Origin: Deinobacterium chartae
GTDB lineage: Bacteria; Deinococcota; Deinococci; Deinococcales; Deinococcaceae
Length of the DNA stretch: 64,000 bases
Assembly (NCBI RefSeq): GCF_014202645.1
Contig: NZ_JACHHG010000006.1
Coordinates: 62,001 to 126,000 of the forward strand
Direction of reading: 5' to 3'
Below, in pieces: positions 8,203 to 24,686 of this stretch. Position 1 is the stretch's first letter. The number at the start of each line of letters is the position of its first letter. The notes under the pieces are model-generated. The model saw nothing but the letters and a program-made list of their open reading frames with translations, had not been told where the DNA came from and ran no database searches. The position numbers and the translations under genes are program-made.

Positions 8203-9318
8203 ATGTATTCTGACCTGTACACCGCGCGCCTGCCCGAGGAATACGCGGGGCTGACCCTGCTCACCAAGGCGGGCGTGCGCGGCTTTCCCGGCCTCGATGA
8301 GGCCCAGGACCTCCTGATGCGGGTGCTCGAGGCTCCCCCGCTGCCGCTCGAGGGGCCTCTGATCGACCTGACCGCCATGAGCGGCATCAGCGGACGGCTG
8401 TTTGACGACCTCTCTCCGACCCTGGTCGAGCGCTCCTGCGCCGCCCTGCGGGTACTGAGAGCGCAGTACGCCGACGAGGAGGACGTTCAGGTGCTTGCCG
8501 CCCTGCCGCCCGACCTCAGCGGGGAATACGCCACGCTGCTGGCCGTACTGCCCGGCGACCGGGGCAACGAGGCGGTGGCCGAACTGCTGCGCGCCGCGCA
8601 CCGCCTGGCGCGGCCCGGCGCGGTGCTGTACCTGGCCGGTGACAAGAACCGGGGCTTCGAGCGCTACTTCAAGTGGGCCCGCACGCTCTTCGGCGAGGGT
8701 GAGATTCTGGAGCGCCACAAAGGCCTGCGGATCGCTGCCCTGCGCAACACCGCGCAGACACAGCCGGAAACCGAACCGCCACCCTCCACGTACCGCTTCC
8801 TGGACGTGACGGTCGCGTCCCGCCCGGGCGTGTTCAGCGCCGATCGCCCGGACGCCGCCAGCACCCTGCTGCTCGAACACCTCGGCGACGTCGCGGGGCG
8901 CCGCCTGCTGGACCTGGGCTGCGGCACCGGCCTGCTGGGCGCGGTCGCCGCACGGCGCGGCGCACGGGTGACCCTGCTCGACGACGACCTGGGCGCGGTG
9001 GCCGCCTCGCGGGACACCCTGCGCCTCAGCGGCCTCGAGGGGCGGGTGCTGCACTCGGACGTCGGCTCGGCGCTGGGCGCGGACGAGCGTTTCGACCTCG
9101 TCATCACCAACCCCCCCTTTCACGTCGGCAGCGACCTGGTGCTCGAGGTGGCCGCCGAATTCATCGAGACCGCCGCGCGGCACCTCGAACCGGGCGGCGA
9201 GCTGTGGCTGGTCGCCAACCAGTTCCTGCCCTACGAACCCCTGCTGCAGGGTTGGGCCAACCCGAGCGAGGTCGCCCGGACCCGCTCGTTCAAGCTGTTG
9301 CGTGCCCGTAGAACGTAA
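8203..9318 (+). CDS. RsmC-like class I SAM-dependent methyltransferase
   Basis: The protein (371 residues) has the two-part layout of RsmC/RlmG 16S/23S rRNA guanine-N2 methyltransferases. A degenerate N-terminal copy of about 190 residues is followed by a catalytic domain with the SAM-binding motif DLGCGTGLLG (near 237) and the catalytic NPPF motif (near 303, TNPPFHVG). It probably methylates a guanine in rRNA. The ATG at 8203 is preferred over an upstream in-frame codon because the -10 box is eight bases before it. Confidence 0.85.
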   Translation: MYSDLYTARLPEEYAGLTLLTKAGVRGFPGLDEAQDLLMRVLEAPPLPLEGPLIDLTAMSGISGRLFDDLSPTLVERSCAALRVLRAQYADEEDVQVLAALPPDLSGEYATLLAVLPGDRGNEAVAELLRAAHRLARPGAVLYLAGDKNRGFERYFKWARTLFGEGEILERHKGLRIAALRNTAQTQPETEPPPSTYRFLDVTVASRPGVFSADRPDAASTLLLEHLGDVAGRRLLDLGCGTGLLGAVAARRGARVTLLDDDLGAVAASRDTLRLSGLEGRVLHSDVGSALGADERFDLVITNPPFHVGSDLVLEVAAEFIETAARHLEPGGELWLVANQFLPYEPLLQGWANPSEVARTRSFKLLRARRT

Positions 9319-9355
9319 CTTCGGGCGTTTCTTGCACCCCCACTTTCTGCTAAGC

Positions 9356-9364
9356 TGCTATGAT
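9356..9364 (+). promoter_or_regulatory. Extended -10 promoter of rpoD (TGCTATGAT)
   Basis: A consensus extended -10 element (TG-n-TATGAT) sits about 40 bases before the rpoD start. The nearest TTGCAC (9332-9337) is 21 bases away, too far for a standard -35, as is often seen with extended -10 promoters. Confidence 0.55.
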
Positions 9365-9405
9365 GCCTGCTCTTTGGCAACCCATCACGCCGGACGGAGT
9401 GAGAC

Positions 9406-11058
<1,653 letters not shown>

Positions 11059-11062
11059 ACCC

Positions 11063-11116
11063 GGAAAAACCAGCGAGGCCCCAGGCGGTACCGCCTGGGG
11101 CCTCGCTGGTTTTTCC
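11063..11116. terminator. Strong bidirectional rho-independent terminator after rpoD
   Basis: A 54-base perfect palindrome centred on GGTACC, with five A at the left and five T at the right end of the stem. It can end rpoD transcripts and those arriving from the convergent S41 peptidase gene. Confidence 0.9.
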
Positions 11117-11123
11117 CCCAAAA

Positions 11124-11147
11124 GGGGCGGCCTCCCCAGGCCGCCCC
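11124..11147. terminator. Second hairpin between rpoD and S41 peptidase
   Basis: A 10-bp stem (GGGGCGGCCT/AGGCCGCCCC) with a CCCC loop. On the minus strand it follows the peptidase gene and is followed by TTTTGGGGG, so it is a plausible first terminator for that gene. Confidence 0.6.
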
Positions 11148-11173
11148 GCGCTTACCCTCCGTGCGGAGGACGG

Positions 11174-12151
11174 TTACTCGACAGAGCGCGGGCTCCCCAG
11201 GCCCTGCAGGGCCCGCTCGACCTCCTCGCGCTGGCGGGAGCTCAGGCCGGAATCGGCCAGGATGCCCTCCAGGGCCGCGCAGTGGGCGACCTCGAGGGCC
11301 TGCTCGGCGGGCACCTCGCGGTCGGGCTGCACGCCGACTGCCTCCCAACTGTCACCGGTAAAAGCGCCCACCGGGCGGACGGTGGGAACGATCAGCGCCC
11401 AGTGCGGCGGCAGATGGCGGAAGTCGCACATGTGCCCGGCACCGCTGGTACGCTCGCCCACCAGCGTGGCGCGCCCCGCACCCTGCAGGTCATAGGCGAA
11501 CTCCTCGGCGGCCGAACCGGTGCGATTCGCGGTCAGCACGTACACCGGTCGGTCCAAGAAGCGCTGGCCGGGCACCCAGGCGGCCGAGTAGGACATCTGC
11601 GGTTTCTGGCCGCGCTCCTCGAAGGTGATCAGGTGGGTGGCCTCGCGCAGCAGGTAGCCGCAGGCGAAGGCGACCGTATCGCCGTGCCCGCCCCCGTTGC
11701 GCCGCAGGTCGATGATCAGGGCGCGGCTGCGCGCCAGCAGGTTGAAGGCAGCCGAGATGACCGGAGCGGCCAGCTGCAACGGGGAGAATTCGGTAAGCTC
11801 GATCAGACCGACGTTGCCCGGCAGGCGCTCGGCACGCGCCACGCCGTGGTTGTTCCAGGCCGAGCGGGCCTCCGCCCAGGCAGGGTCACCGCTCCCGTTC
11901 ACCGGCGGATCGGGGTCAAAGCGCAGGTACAGGTGGCGGTCTCCAGAGAGGCGGTACAGCTCTTCGCTGAGGCGCACGGACAGCTCACGCGGCACGAGGC
12001 CCGCGTAAGCGTCGGCCTCGATCTGACGGATGCGGGCGGCCAGCTCGGGGGCGCGCTCGGGGAACACGAAGCGCTGCTCGACCTCGAGGGCGATGCCCTC
12101 GAGCAGGGTGCGGATTTCGGTGGCGGTGGACAGCTCGGTGGTGGCGGTCAT
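11174..12151 (-). CDS. S41 family peptidase (IRBP/tail-specific protease type)
   Basis: The 325-residue protein looks like an interphotoreceptor-retinoid-binding-like S41 peptidase: an N-terminal helical domain (residues 1-110) and a ClpP-crotonase-like catalytic core with GNVGLIELTEFSP, ALIIDLRRNGGGHGDTVAF and the serine region NRTGSAAEEFAY, where the Ser near 213 is the likely nucleophile. No signal peptide or PDZ domain is visible, so it is probably cytoplasmic. The gene is divergent from an HTH regulator with only 45 bp between the starts, so the two may share control. The start has AGGAG (GAGAAAGGAGCTCC) upstream. Confidence 0.85.
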   Translation of the reverse strand: MTATTELSTATEIRTLLEGIALEVEQRFVFPERAPELAARIRQIEADAYAGLVPRELSVRLSEELYRLSGDRHLYLRFDPDPPVNGSGDPAWAEARSAWNNHGVARAERLPGNVGLIELTEFSPLQLAAPVISAAFNLLARSRALIIDLRRNGGGHGDTVAFACGYLLREATHLITFEERGQKPQMSYSAAWVPGQRFLDRPVYVLTANRTGSAAEEFAYDLQGAGRATLVGERTSGAGHMCDFRHLPPHWALIVPTVRPVGAFTGDSWEAVGVQPDREVPAEQALEVAHCAALEGILADSGLSSRQREEVERALQGLGSPRSVE

Positions 12152-12183
12152 GGAGCTCCTTTCTCGAACTCCACTGTGCAGGG

Positions 12184-12189
12184 TAAGCT
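12184..12189 (+). promoter_or_regulatory. -10 box TAAGCT before the HTH regulator
   Basis: TAAGCT ends seven bases before the ATG at 12197 with no ribosome-binding site between, indicating a leaderless mRNA. Confidence 0.45.
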
Positions 12190-12196
12190 ACTTCAA

Positions 12197-12853
12197 ATGA
12201 CAGCCGTACAACTGAGTAGCGTTCCAGTCGTGATTCACGACCCCGAAGCGGCCGGGCTGCTGTGCGATCCCACACGGGTGCGTTACCTGCACCCCTTCTT
12301 GGACCGCGAGGTGACCCTCTCGGCCGCCGCCGCCGAGCTGGGCATCCCGCTGAGCCGCATGCACTACTGGGCCGAGCGCCTGCTGGCCCTGGGACTGATC
12401 ACGGTCACCCGCAGCGAGCGGCGCAGCGGCCGACCGATCCGTCACTTCCGCTCGGTCGCCCCCGAGTTCCGGGTGGCCTTCTCGGCCACCCCGCTGGGCA
12501 GCCTCGAGGAGCTGCTGAGCCGCAACGACGGCAGCTACCAGCGCCTGCTCAACCGCGCCGAGGCCCGCCAGATGACCCGGCTCGAGGGCGAGTGGAGCCT
12601 GCGCCTCTACCGTGAGCCAGGCGGCGCGGTGCACGGAGAAGGCGGTTTCGGACGGCCGCGCGAGGCCGCCTTCAGCGGCTGGCTCAAGCGCCCGCTGAGC
12701 GGCGCGCAGGCCCGCGCGCTGCGTGCCGAACTCGAGGCGCTGATGGAGCGTTACGCCCGTCTGGAGCCCGACGACGATCAGCCGACGTACCTGCTGCGGC
12801 TGGCGCTGTGCGAGATCCCGCAGGGCCTCGAGGAAGAGGGCGGGACGCTGTAG
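12197..12853 (+). CDS. ArsR-like winged-HTH transcriptional regulator
   Basis: The protein has 218 residues. The N-terminal ~80 form a winged helix (LLCDPTRVRYLHPFLDREVT, then SRMHYWAERLLALGLITVT) like ArsR-type regulators, followed by an uncharacterised helical domain. No metal-binding cysteine cluster is present. The ATG at 12197 is chosen because of the adjacent -10 box; a much longer upstream open frame runs antisense through the peptidase and is ignored. It is divergent from the S41 peptidase, its most likely target. Ligand unknown. Confidence 0.75.
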   Translation: MTAVQLSSVPVVIHDPEAAGLLCDPTRVRYLHPFLDREVTLSAAAAELGIPLSRMHYWAERLLALGLITVTRSERRSGRPIRHFRSVAPEFRVAFSATPLGSLEELLSRNDGSYQRLLNRAEARQMTRLEGEWSLRLYREPGGAVHGEGGFGRPREAAFSGWLKRPLSGAQARALRAELEALMERYARLEPDDDQPTYLLRLALCEIPQGLEEEGGTL

Positions 12854-12878
12854 CGGGCCGGAAGACGGGCAGGGCTGT

Positions 12879-13010
12879 GTTATGGTGGAAACACCTGGTG
12901 GCCGCGCACGGCAAGCGCGGTCTTAAAGTGGGGAAGTCCGGTGCGAGTCCGGCGCTGTTCCGCAACGGTGTGAGGCCCGGCCTCGAGCCCGAATGCCTGC
13001 CAGGAAGTCC
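12879..13010 (+). promoter_or_regulatory. Cobalamin (B12) riboswitch aptamer
   Basis: The 5' region of the cobalt/cobalamin operon shows the conserved elements in order: the GGTGGAAACACCTGGTGG P2-P3 entry, the core AAGTGGGGAAGTCCGGTGCG with GAGTCCGGCGCTG, then CCGCAACGGTG, and a B12 box AGCCCGAATGCCTGCC at 12986-13001. It is followed by a rho-independent terminator 75 bases further on, so adenosyl- or methylcobalamin binding should end transcription before the cobalt transporter. Exact borders are estimates. Confidence 0.9.
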
Positions 13011-13075
13011 GCCTGCGTGCGGCACCTCTCGCCGAAAGAGGGCAGGTGCGGAACCCCGCCGTTTTGCCTTTCTGA

Positions 13076-13100
13076 CCCCGTGCGAGAGCGCGGGGTTTTT
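13076..13100 (+). terminator. Riboswitch expression-platform terminator
   Basis: An 8-bp stem CCCCGTGC/GCGCGGGG (one G-T pair) with a GAGA loop is followed by TTTTT. It lies between the B12 box and the ATG of the transporter, as expected for a transcription-terminating riboswitch. Confidence 0.85.
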
Positions 13101-13128
13101 CGCTGCCCCTCTCACTCCCGGAGAAACT

Positions 13129-13797
13129 ATGGACCTGACCGTACTTGCCCTCGTTTTCGCGCTCGGCCTGCGCCACGGCCTCGACGCCGACCACCTCGCC
13201 GCCATCGACGGCCTCTCGCGGCTGCGGCCCAGCCCCTGGAACGGGCTGCTGTTCGCGCTCGGCCACGGCGGCGTGGTCACGCTGCTGGCCGTGCTCGCCG
13301 GGCAGCTGCTGAGCGGGTTCGACCTGGAATGGCTCTCGCCGTGGCTGTTCCTGCTGCTGGCCGCAGTGAACCTCTACCGCCTGCTGCGCCCGGGCGCGCA
13401 CACGCATCCCAAGCTGCCCAACCTGGGACCGCTGGCGCTGGGCATCGTGCTGGCAGTGGGTTTCGAGACCTCGAGTCAGCTCGCGGCCCTGTCGCTGTCG
13501 AGCCAGGTGGGACCGCTGTGGCTCGGCGCCGCCTTCACGGTCGGCATGATGTGCTCAGACGGCGTGGACGGCCTGCTCGCCAGCCGCATCCAGCAGGCGC
13601 AGGGACAACGCGCCGCAGCGGCCTCGAGGGCGATGGGCTGGCTGGTGGTCCTCGTCTCGCTCGGCTTCGCGCTCAGCGATTTTGCACACGTCGAACTCGA
13701 GGCCGTGGCCCTGCCGCTGGGCCTGGCCCTGTTCGCCGCGCTGGTGGGCCTGCGCTGGTGGGCCCTGCGCGCGCCGCGCGCGCGAGCCGCAGCATGA
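13129..13797 (+). CDS. NiCoT-type nickel/cobalt transporter
   Basis: A membrane protein of 222 residues with about seven hydrophobic segments. It carries the NiCoT signature [13 protein letters not shown] at 15-27, whose His/Asp residues bind the metal, and later motifs FALGHGGVV and GFETSSQ. NiCoT permeases take up Co2+ or Ni2+ across the inner membrane. It is shorter than the usual 300-350 residues, as expected for the compact form. Because it lies directly behind a cobalamin riboswitch and ahead of a cobaltochelatase, cobalt is the likely substrate. The ATG has GGAG eight bases upstream. Confidence 0.88.
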   Translation: MDLTVLALVFALGLRHGLDADHLAAIDGLSRLRPSPWNGLLFALGHGGVVTLLAVLAGQLLSGFDLEWLSPWLFLLLAAVNLYRLLRPGAHTHPKLPNLGPLALGIVLAVGFETSSQLAALSLSSQVGPLWLGAAFTVGMMCSDGVDGLLASRIQQAQGQRAAAASRAMGWLVVLVSLGFALSDFAHVELEAVALPLGLALFAALVGLRWWALRAPRARAAA

Positions 13798-13804
13798 GGT
13801 ACGT

Positions 13805-14487
13805 ATGATCGTCTGCGTTGGAATCGGCCCTGGAAACCTCGAGTACCTCACCCGCCGGGGCGAGGCCCTGATCCGTGAGGCCGAGGTGGTGGCGGGCTTC
13901 GGAACGGTGGTTGACCTGGTGCGACCGCTGATCGCCGCCGGAACCACCGTCATTCCCATGGACTATCGCGACCAGAGCGCGCGCCTCGAGGAAATGGCCG
14001 CCTTGCACCGCCAGGGACGGCGCTGCGTGGTCGTGTTCATGGGCGACATTCACTTCAGCGGCTTTCAGCTGCTCGAGCGGGTAGAGCGCGCGGCGGGCGG
14101 TGCGGTCGAGACGGTACCGGGCATCTCGAGCGCGCAGGTCCTGGCGTCGCGCGCCCGGGTGTGCTTCGATGAGACGACGCTGCTCACCTTTCACCGCCGG
14201 GGCGACATCGAACCGTTCAAGGCCCACCTGCTCGGCGCCCTCGAAGGCGGGCGTAACGTGATCGCCATTCCGCGCCCCTGGGATTTTATGCCGCGCGACA
14301 TGGCCGCGTACCTGCTGGCTGCGGGCCGCCCCGCGCACCAGACGGTAGAGGTGTGGGAGAACCTGACCGGCAGCGAGGCCGGGTGGAGCGGCAGCCTGAG
14401 TGCCTGCGCCGAGCGCGACTTCTCGGACCTCTCGATCGTGCTGTTCCGCAGCCTGACGCCCTTGCCCAGCGGCCTGGAGGGCGCGCT

Positions 14488-14491
<4 letters not shown>
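13805..14491 (+). CDS. cbiE: Cobalt-precorrin-7 C5-methyltransferase (CbiE type)
   Basis: The protein (228 residues) belongs to the tetrapyrrole methylase family, with the SAM-binding loop [11 protein letters not shown] at 6-16, [11 protein letters not shown] and [14 protein letters not shown]. It best resembles CbiE, which methylates C5 of cobalt-precorrin-7. The partner domain CbiT (C15 methylation and decarboxylation) is not fused and not in this window. GAGGT overlapping the transporter stop serves as RBS. The stop overlaps the GTG of cobN (GTGA). Function is inferred from family and neighbours; another corrin methylase step is possible. Confidence 0.75.
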
Positions 14492-20633
<6,142 letters not shown>

Positions 20634-20660
20634 CGGCTGGCAGGCAACCTCGCAGCAGGT

Positions 20661-20666
20661 TATCAT
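20661..20666 (+). promoter_or_regulatory. -10 box TATCAT before the YbaK gene
   Basis: TATCAT lies 16 bases before the start; a GAGGA ribosome-binding site stands between, so the leader is very short but present. Confidence 0.4.
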
Positions 20667-20682
20667 CGGCCCGAGGAACCTC

Positions 20683-21165
20683 ATGACCGAACTGTCCCCG
20701 AGTGCGCGCCGGGTGCAAGAGGCCCTGCGCGCCCTGAACCTCAACACCGAGGTGGTCGAACTGCCCGGTTCCACCCGCACCGCTCAGGACGCGGCCGCCA
20801 CGCTGGGCTGCGGCGTGGCACAGATCGCCAAGTCCCTGGTGTTCCGCAGCGCCGGCGGCGAGGCGGTCATCACCCTGCTGAGCGGCGCGCACCGCGCCAG
20901 CGAGGCGCGGCTTAGCGCCCTGCTGGGCGAGGGCGTCTCCAAGGCCGATGCCCGCTTCGTGCGCGAGCAGACCGGTTTCGCGGTGGGCGGCGTCCCCCCG
21001 TTCGGGCACATCCGGCCGCTGACCACCTTTCTCGACGACGCCCTGCTGTCTTTTCCCGAGGTCTTCGCTGCCGGCGGCACACCGCACGCGGTGGTGCGCC
21101 TGACCCCCGATGACCTGCGCCGCCTGCCCGGGGTACGTATCGTCACGGTCCGCGAGGAAACCTGA
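20683..21165 (+). CDS. YbaK/EbsC-type aminoacyl-tRNA deacylase
   Basis: A single-domain protein of 160 residues of the YbaK/ProX superfamily, which hydrolyses mischarged tRNA (for example Cys- or Ala-tRNA-Pro). Typical segments are visible: TAQDAAATLGCGVAQIAKSLVFR with the conserved Lys near 49, DARFVREQTGFAVGGVPPFGH (the GGVPP loop) and the C-terminal GTPHAVVRLTPDDL. It acts in the cytoplasm. It has its own promoter after the cobalamin operon and a perfect hairpin after it. Confidence 0.9.
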   Translation: MTELSPSARRVQEALRALNLNTEVVELPGSTRTAQDAAATLGCGVAQIAKSLVFRSAGGEAVITLLSGAHRASEARLSALLGEGVSKADARFVREQTGFAVGGVPPFGHIRPLTTFLDDALLSFPEVFAAGGTPHAVVRLTPDDLRRLPGVRIVTVREET

Positions 21166-21191
21166 GCGCGGCTCCGGTGGCAGAACACCAG

Positions 21192-21223
21192 GGCGGGGAC
21201 CGCAAAGCTTTGCGGTCCCCGCC
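21192..21223. terminator. Perfect 32-base palindrome between YbaK and SDR genes
   Basis: A 16-bp stem centred on AAAGCTTT, located between two convergent genes; likely bidirectional terminator although only a short T pair follows. Confidence 0.7.
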
Positions 21224-21239
21224 TTGAAGCCGGGCAGGT

Positions 21240-21950
21240 TCAGCGCTTGGGCGGCTGGCTGGGACGCACCTCGATGCGGCTGGGCAAGGTGCGCGGGTTC
21301 ATCTCCAGCAGATCCACCACGATCTGGGCGATGTCCTCGGGCTGAATCTTCCAGGCGTCCTGCTCCGAGGGGGTGTGGTTGTTGAAGTGGGTAGCGACGC
21401 TTCCGGGCATGATGGTCGAGACCTGAATGCCCAGTTCGCGCAGGTCGAGCATGATCGCTTCAGAAAAGCCGTTGAGGCCGAACTTGGAGGCGTTGTAGGC
21501 CGATCCGCCCGCGAAGGGGTTACGGCCCGCGAGGCTCGAGAGGGTGATGATGTAGCCCTGGGAGTCCTTGAGGTAAGGCACGGCGGCCTTGACGCCGTAG
21601 AACACTCCGGTCAGGTTGGTGTCGATCACGGCCTGCCAGTCCTCGAGGCTCAGGTCCTGCACCGGAGCGAAGCGGCCCACGCCGGCGTTGGCGAACAGAA
21701 AGTCCAGCCCGCCGAACTCCTGGGCGGTACGCTCGATGGCCGCGCGCTGCGCCTCGTAGTCGCGCACGTCCACGGGCAGGCCCAGCGCGCGGCCGGGGCC
21801 CTTGGCGCTGAGCTGCTCGGCCGCCTGCTGCACTTCCTGCTCGTTGCGGGCGGTGATGGTGACGTTCACGCCGCGCGTGACCAGGGCCTGTGCGACCGCG
21901 TAGCCGATGCCCTTGCTGCCTCCGGTGATGAATGCACTCTTGATCCTCAT
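21240..21950 (-). CDS. Short-chain dehydrogenase/reductase (classical SDR)
   Basis: The protein is 236 residues long and NAD(P)-binding: the Rossmann motif TGGSKGIG (9-16), NAG in FANAGVG, and the catalytic Ser (TLSSLAG) with YNASK near 153. A basic residue after the glycine motif (ITARNEQ) suggests NADPH. The ATG at 21950 is preferred because TACATT lies seven bases upstream. The C-terminal [16 protein letters not shown] is shared with many 3-oxoacyl-ACP-reductase-like SDRs. The substrate cannot be predicted. Confidence 0.9.
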   Translation of the reverse strand: MRIKSAFITGGSKGIGYAVAQALVTRGVNVTITARNEQEVQQAAEQLSAKGPGRALGLPVDVRDYEAQRAAIERTAQEFGGLDFLFANAGVGRFAPVQDLSLEDWQAVIDTNLTGVFYGVKAAVPYLKDSQGYIITLSSLAGRNPFAGGSAYNASKFGLNGFSEAIMLDLRELGIQVSTIMPGSVATHFNNHTPSEQDAWKIQPEDIAQIVVDLLEMNPRTLPSRIEVRPSQPPKR

Positions 21951-21957
21951 GAGGGGC

Positions 21958-21963
21958 AATGTA
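21958..21963 (-). promoter_or_regulatory. -10 box TACATT, leaderless SDR promoter
   Basis: On the minus strand TACATT ends seven bases before the ATG at 21950, with no Shine-Dalgarno sequence. Confidence 0.5.
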
Positions 21964-22022
21964 GCACGGAAGCGAGGGATCACGACGCGACAGCCCCCAC
22001 AAAGTGGGTCCTGGTGCGGGTT

Positions 22023-22028
22023 TAAGAT
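22023..22028 (+). promoter_or_regulatory. -10 box TAAGAT, leaderless mazG promoter
   Basis: TAAGAT ends five bases before the mazG ATG. No ribosome-binding site fits between them. Confidence 0.5.
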
Positions 22029-22033
22029 GAGCC

Positions 22034-22663
22034 ATGCAGCGACTGCTCGAGATCATGCGAACCCTGCGCGCCCCCGAGGGCTGCCCCTGGGACCGCGAAC
22101 AGACCCACCTCAGCCTGCGTCCTTACCTGCTCGAGGAGGCTGCCGAGGCGGTAGACGCCGCCTCGAGCGGCGACATGCAAGAACTCGCCTCCGAACTGGG
22201 CGACGTGCTGCTGCAGATTGCCTTTCACTCGGTCATCGCCGAGGAGGCGGGTGCGTTCGCTTATACCGATGTGGAAAACGCCATCTGCGAGAAGATGGTC
22301 CGCCGTCACCCGCACGTGTTCGGAGACGTCACGGTGGACGGAGCCGAGCAGGTGCTGAGCAACTGGGAGGCCATCAAACGCCTCGAGCGCGGCGGTGCCG
22401 AGAAGCACCCGCTCGAGCGCATCCCCTCCGGGCTGGGGGCCCTCGAGCGGGAAAAGCTGACCCAAAAGGCCCTGCGGACTCCCAAGAGCGGCCGCGAGGA
22501 GGTTCTCACGGCGCTGCAGGGTGCCCGGGACGACGAGGCATCGGTCGCCGCCGTGCTCGAGGCGGTGGTCGCCTGGGCGCGCTCGCTGGACGTGGATCCC
22601 GAACTGGCCCTGCGCGCCCGCACCGCCCGCAAGGCCGCAGCCGCCCTCGAGGCGCGGCCTTGA
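22034..22663 (+). CDS. mazG: MazG nucleoside triphosphate pyrophosphohydrolase
   Basis: The 209-residue MazG protein hydrolyses (d)NTPs to NMP and PPi. The N-terminal module shows [18 protein letters not shown] and the Mg-binding helices [11 protein letters not shown] and [17 protein letters not shown]. The C-terminal half ([14 protein letters not shown], then a shortened second module) is reduced compared with the ~260-residue E. coli protein. It is coupled through a TTGA overlap to a NUDIX CoA pyrophosphatase, so both form a nucleotide house-cleaning pair. Confidence 0.93.
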   Translation: MQRLLEIMRTLRAPEGCPWDREQTHLSLRPYLLEEAAEAVDAASSGDMQELASELGDVLLQIAFHSVIAEEAGAFAYTDVENAICEKMVRRHPHVFGDVTVDGAEQVLSNWEAIKRLERGGAEKHPLERIPSGLGALEREKLTQKALRTPKSGREEVLTALQGARDDEASVAAVLEAVVAWARSLDVDPELALRARTARKAAAALEARP

Positions 22664-23241
22664 AAGACGCGCTCGACGACGCGCTCTCCGATGAATTGGG
22701 GGCCTGGCTCAGGCGGCGCGAGCGGCTGACCCTCGAGCTGCCGCAGTTCCGCCGCGCCGCCGTGCTGGTGGGCCTGACCCGCGAGCGCGACCCCAAGGTC
22801 CTGCTGACCGTGCGTTCGAGCGAGTTGCCCAGCCACAAGGGCCAGATCGCCTTTCCGGGCGGCAGCCTCGAGCCGGGCGAGAGCGTGCGCGAAGCCGCGC
22901 TGCGCGAGGCCCTCGAGGAGGTGGGCCTGCTGCCCGCCACGGTTTCGATCATCGGGGAGATGGACGACACCTTCACGCCGGTGGGCTTTCACGTGACGCC
23001 GGTGCTGGCGCGCATTCCCGCCCACAGCGACTACGCTTCCTCCGACGAGGTGGCCGAGATCCTCGAGGTCCCCCTGTCCGAACTGCGCGCGTTGCAACCG
23101 CGCCGCACCGAGCGGGTAGGGCCGGACGGGCGGCGTTACGACATCTACGCTTACCCGTGGCGCGGTTACAACATCTGGGGTATGACCGCGCGCATTCTGC
23201 ACAGCCTGCTCAACCCCGACCTGGGGCCGCTCGACTACTGA
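22660..23241 (+). CDS. NUDIX hydrolase, probable CoA pyrophosphatase
   Basis: This 193-residue protein has the complete NUDIX box at about 67-90 ([10 protein letters not shown], then [14 protein letters not shown]), preceded by the CoA-pyrophosphatase family motif [21 protein letters not shown]. NudL/NUDT7-type enzymes cleave CoA and its derivatives to 4'-phosphopantetheine and 3',5'-ADP. The TTG start overlaps the mazG stop. No other start lies before the conserved core, apart from the frame continuing through mazG. Confidence 0.88.
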   Translation: MKDALDDALSDELGAWLRRRERLTLELPQFRRAAVLVGLTRERDPKVLLTVRSSELPSHKGQIAFPGGSLEPGESVREAALREALEEVGLLPATVSIIGEMDDTFTPVGFHVTPVLARIPAHSDYASSDEVAEILEVPLSELRALQPRRTERVGPDGRRYDIYAYPWRGYNIWGMTARILHSLLNPDLGPLDY

Positions 23242-23272
23242 GCCCGCCCGGCTTAGGCCACCGTGGTATTCC

Positions 23273-23292
23273 AGGCCGCCTGCGGGCGGCCT
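23273..23292 (+). terminator. Hairpin after the mazG-NUDIX operon
   Basis: An 8-bp stem AGGCCGCC/GGCGGCCT with a TGCG loop followed by TAAACTAA. Weak terminator without a real T-tract. The rest of the 188-bp gap to the next gene shows no other clear signal. Confidence 0.45.
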
Positions 23293-23429
23293 TAAACTAA
23301 GGCATGCCGTTCCCGCCCTGGTAACCCTCCCGGTTCCTGCAGGTCCACCGGACCTTCACGGGCCTTTCCCCGCCGCGCGAGGCCATCCGCCCTCGTTGCA
23401 CGCCTCGTCTCGGGAAAGGAAATCGTGTT

Positions 23430-24635
23430 GTGTCCCATCATCGTCTGTTCTTTCGCGCCGCATCGTCCGCGTTGCTGCTGATCGCCCTGTCCATCGAACT
23501 GATCGACGAACTGGTCGACGGGGCCAGCGGGGCGGCGTGGCCCTCCATCCGCAGCGAACTGTCGCTCTCGTACCTCGAGGTGGGCCTGCTGCTCGGCCTG
23601 CCGACGCTGCTGAGCATTCTGGTCGAGCCGGCGATGGGCCTGCTGGCCGACGCCGGCTGGCGACGTCGGCTGATCCTGGGAGGTGGGTCGGCGTTTACCG
23701 CCGCGCTGGCCCTGCTGGCGGCGGCGGGCGGCTTCTGGCCACTGCTGGCCGCCTGGGCGCTGTTCTATCCGGCTTCGGGAGCTTTTGTCACCCTGACCCA
23801 GGCTGCCCTGATGGACGCCGACCCTGGTCGCCGCGAGCAGAACATGGCCCGCTGGGCGCTGGCGGGCTCGCTGGGCAACTTCGCCGGACCGCTGATGATG
23901 GGCCTGTTCGTGTCGGCCGGGGCGGGCTGGCGGCCGGTTTTCGTGCTGCTGGCCCTTGTCAGCGCACTGGCGCTGCTGGCCGCCTGGCGTGCACCAGCGC
24001 TGCTGGGGCCCTCGGGGCCGCAGACAGAAACAGCGAGCCTGCGCGCGCTGTGGCAAGACGGGCTGGACGCGGCGCGCTCCGCGCTGCGCCGAGCGGATGT
24101 CCGGGGTGCGCTGCTGCTGCTGGAATGCGCCAATTTGCTACTGGACGTGCTTCGCGCTTTCCTGGCGCTGTACTTGGTGGACGCGGCAGGCTCCGGCCCC
24201 GCCGAGGCGGCCCTCGCAGTCGCGATCTTTACCGGAGCGGGCCTGCTGGGCGACGCCCTGGCGGTCAGGGTCCTCGAGCGGGTTGCGGGCGCACGCTACG
24301 TGTGGTGGAGCGCGCTGGCAGCGGCCCTGGTCTTTGCCGCTTTCCTGCTGGTCCCGTCGGTGACGGCCAAACTGATCCTGCTGGCCGCGTTGGGGCCGCT
24401 GACCTCGGGCTGGTACGCGGTGTTGCAGGCCCGCCTCTACGGCCTGCTGCCCGAACGCAGCGGCACGGCGGTGGCCCTCGGCACGCTGGGCAGCGCGCTG
24501 GGAGCCGGCGTTCCGGTGCTGCTCGGCCTTCTGGCACAGCGGCTCGGCCTCGAGGCGGCGATGTGGCTGCTGCTGCTCGGCCCACTGGCGCTGCTGCTCG
24601 GTCTGCAACGAGCGGCGCGGGAGGCCGCGCGCTAG
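23430..24635 (+). CDS. Major facilitator superfamily transporter
   Basis: The protein has 401 residues with about 12 hydrophobic segments and a central polar loop near 195-215, the layout of an MFS permease. The inter-helix motif after helix 2 (GLLADAGWRRR) resembles the MFS A motif GxLaDrxGrrr. There is no strong family marker for the substrate; drug or metabolite efflux is the general possibility. The GTG start is preceded by GGAAAGGA at a slightly long distance. It is transcribed alone. Confidence 0.85.
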   Translation: MSHHRLFFRAASSALLLIALSIELIDELVDGASGAAWPSIRSELSLSYLEVGLLLGLPTLLSILVEPAMGLLADAGWRRRLILGGGSAFTAALALLAAAGGFWPLLAAWALFYPASGAFVTLTQAALMDADPGRREQNMARWALAGSLGNFAGPLMMGLFVSAGAGWRPVFVLLALVSALALLAAWRAPALLGPSGPQTETASLRALWQDGLDAARSALRRADVRGALLLLECANLLLDVLRAFLALYLVDAAGSGPAEAALAVAIFTGAGLLGDALAVRVLERVAGARYVWWSALAAALVFAAFLLVPSVTAKLILLAALGPLTSGWYAVLQARLYGLLPERSGTAVALGTLGSALGAGVPVLLGLLAQRLGLEAAMWLLLLGPLALLLGLQRAAREAAR

Positions 24636-24672
24636 CGCACCCTGGCTGAGGAGCCCACAGACGCCGCTTACG

Positions 24673-24678
24673 TACAAT
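24673..24678 (+). promoter_or_regulatory. -10 box TACAAT, leaderless promoter of the surface protease
   Basis: TACAAT ends eight bases before the ATG at 24687. No -35 match and no Shine-Dalgarno sequence are seen. Confidence 0.5.
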
Positions 24679-24686
24679 GAGGCGTC

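Noticed and set aside
12900-12960. tRNA-like T-arm GGTGCGAGTCC
   Set aside because: The surrounding bases fold as a cobalamin aptamer with a B12 box; no acceptor stem or anticodon arm exists.
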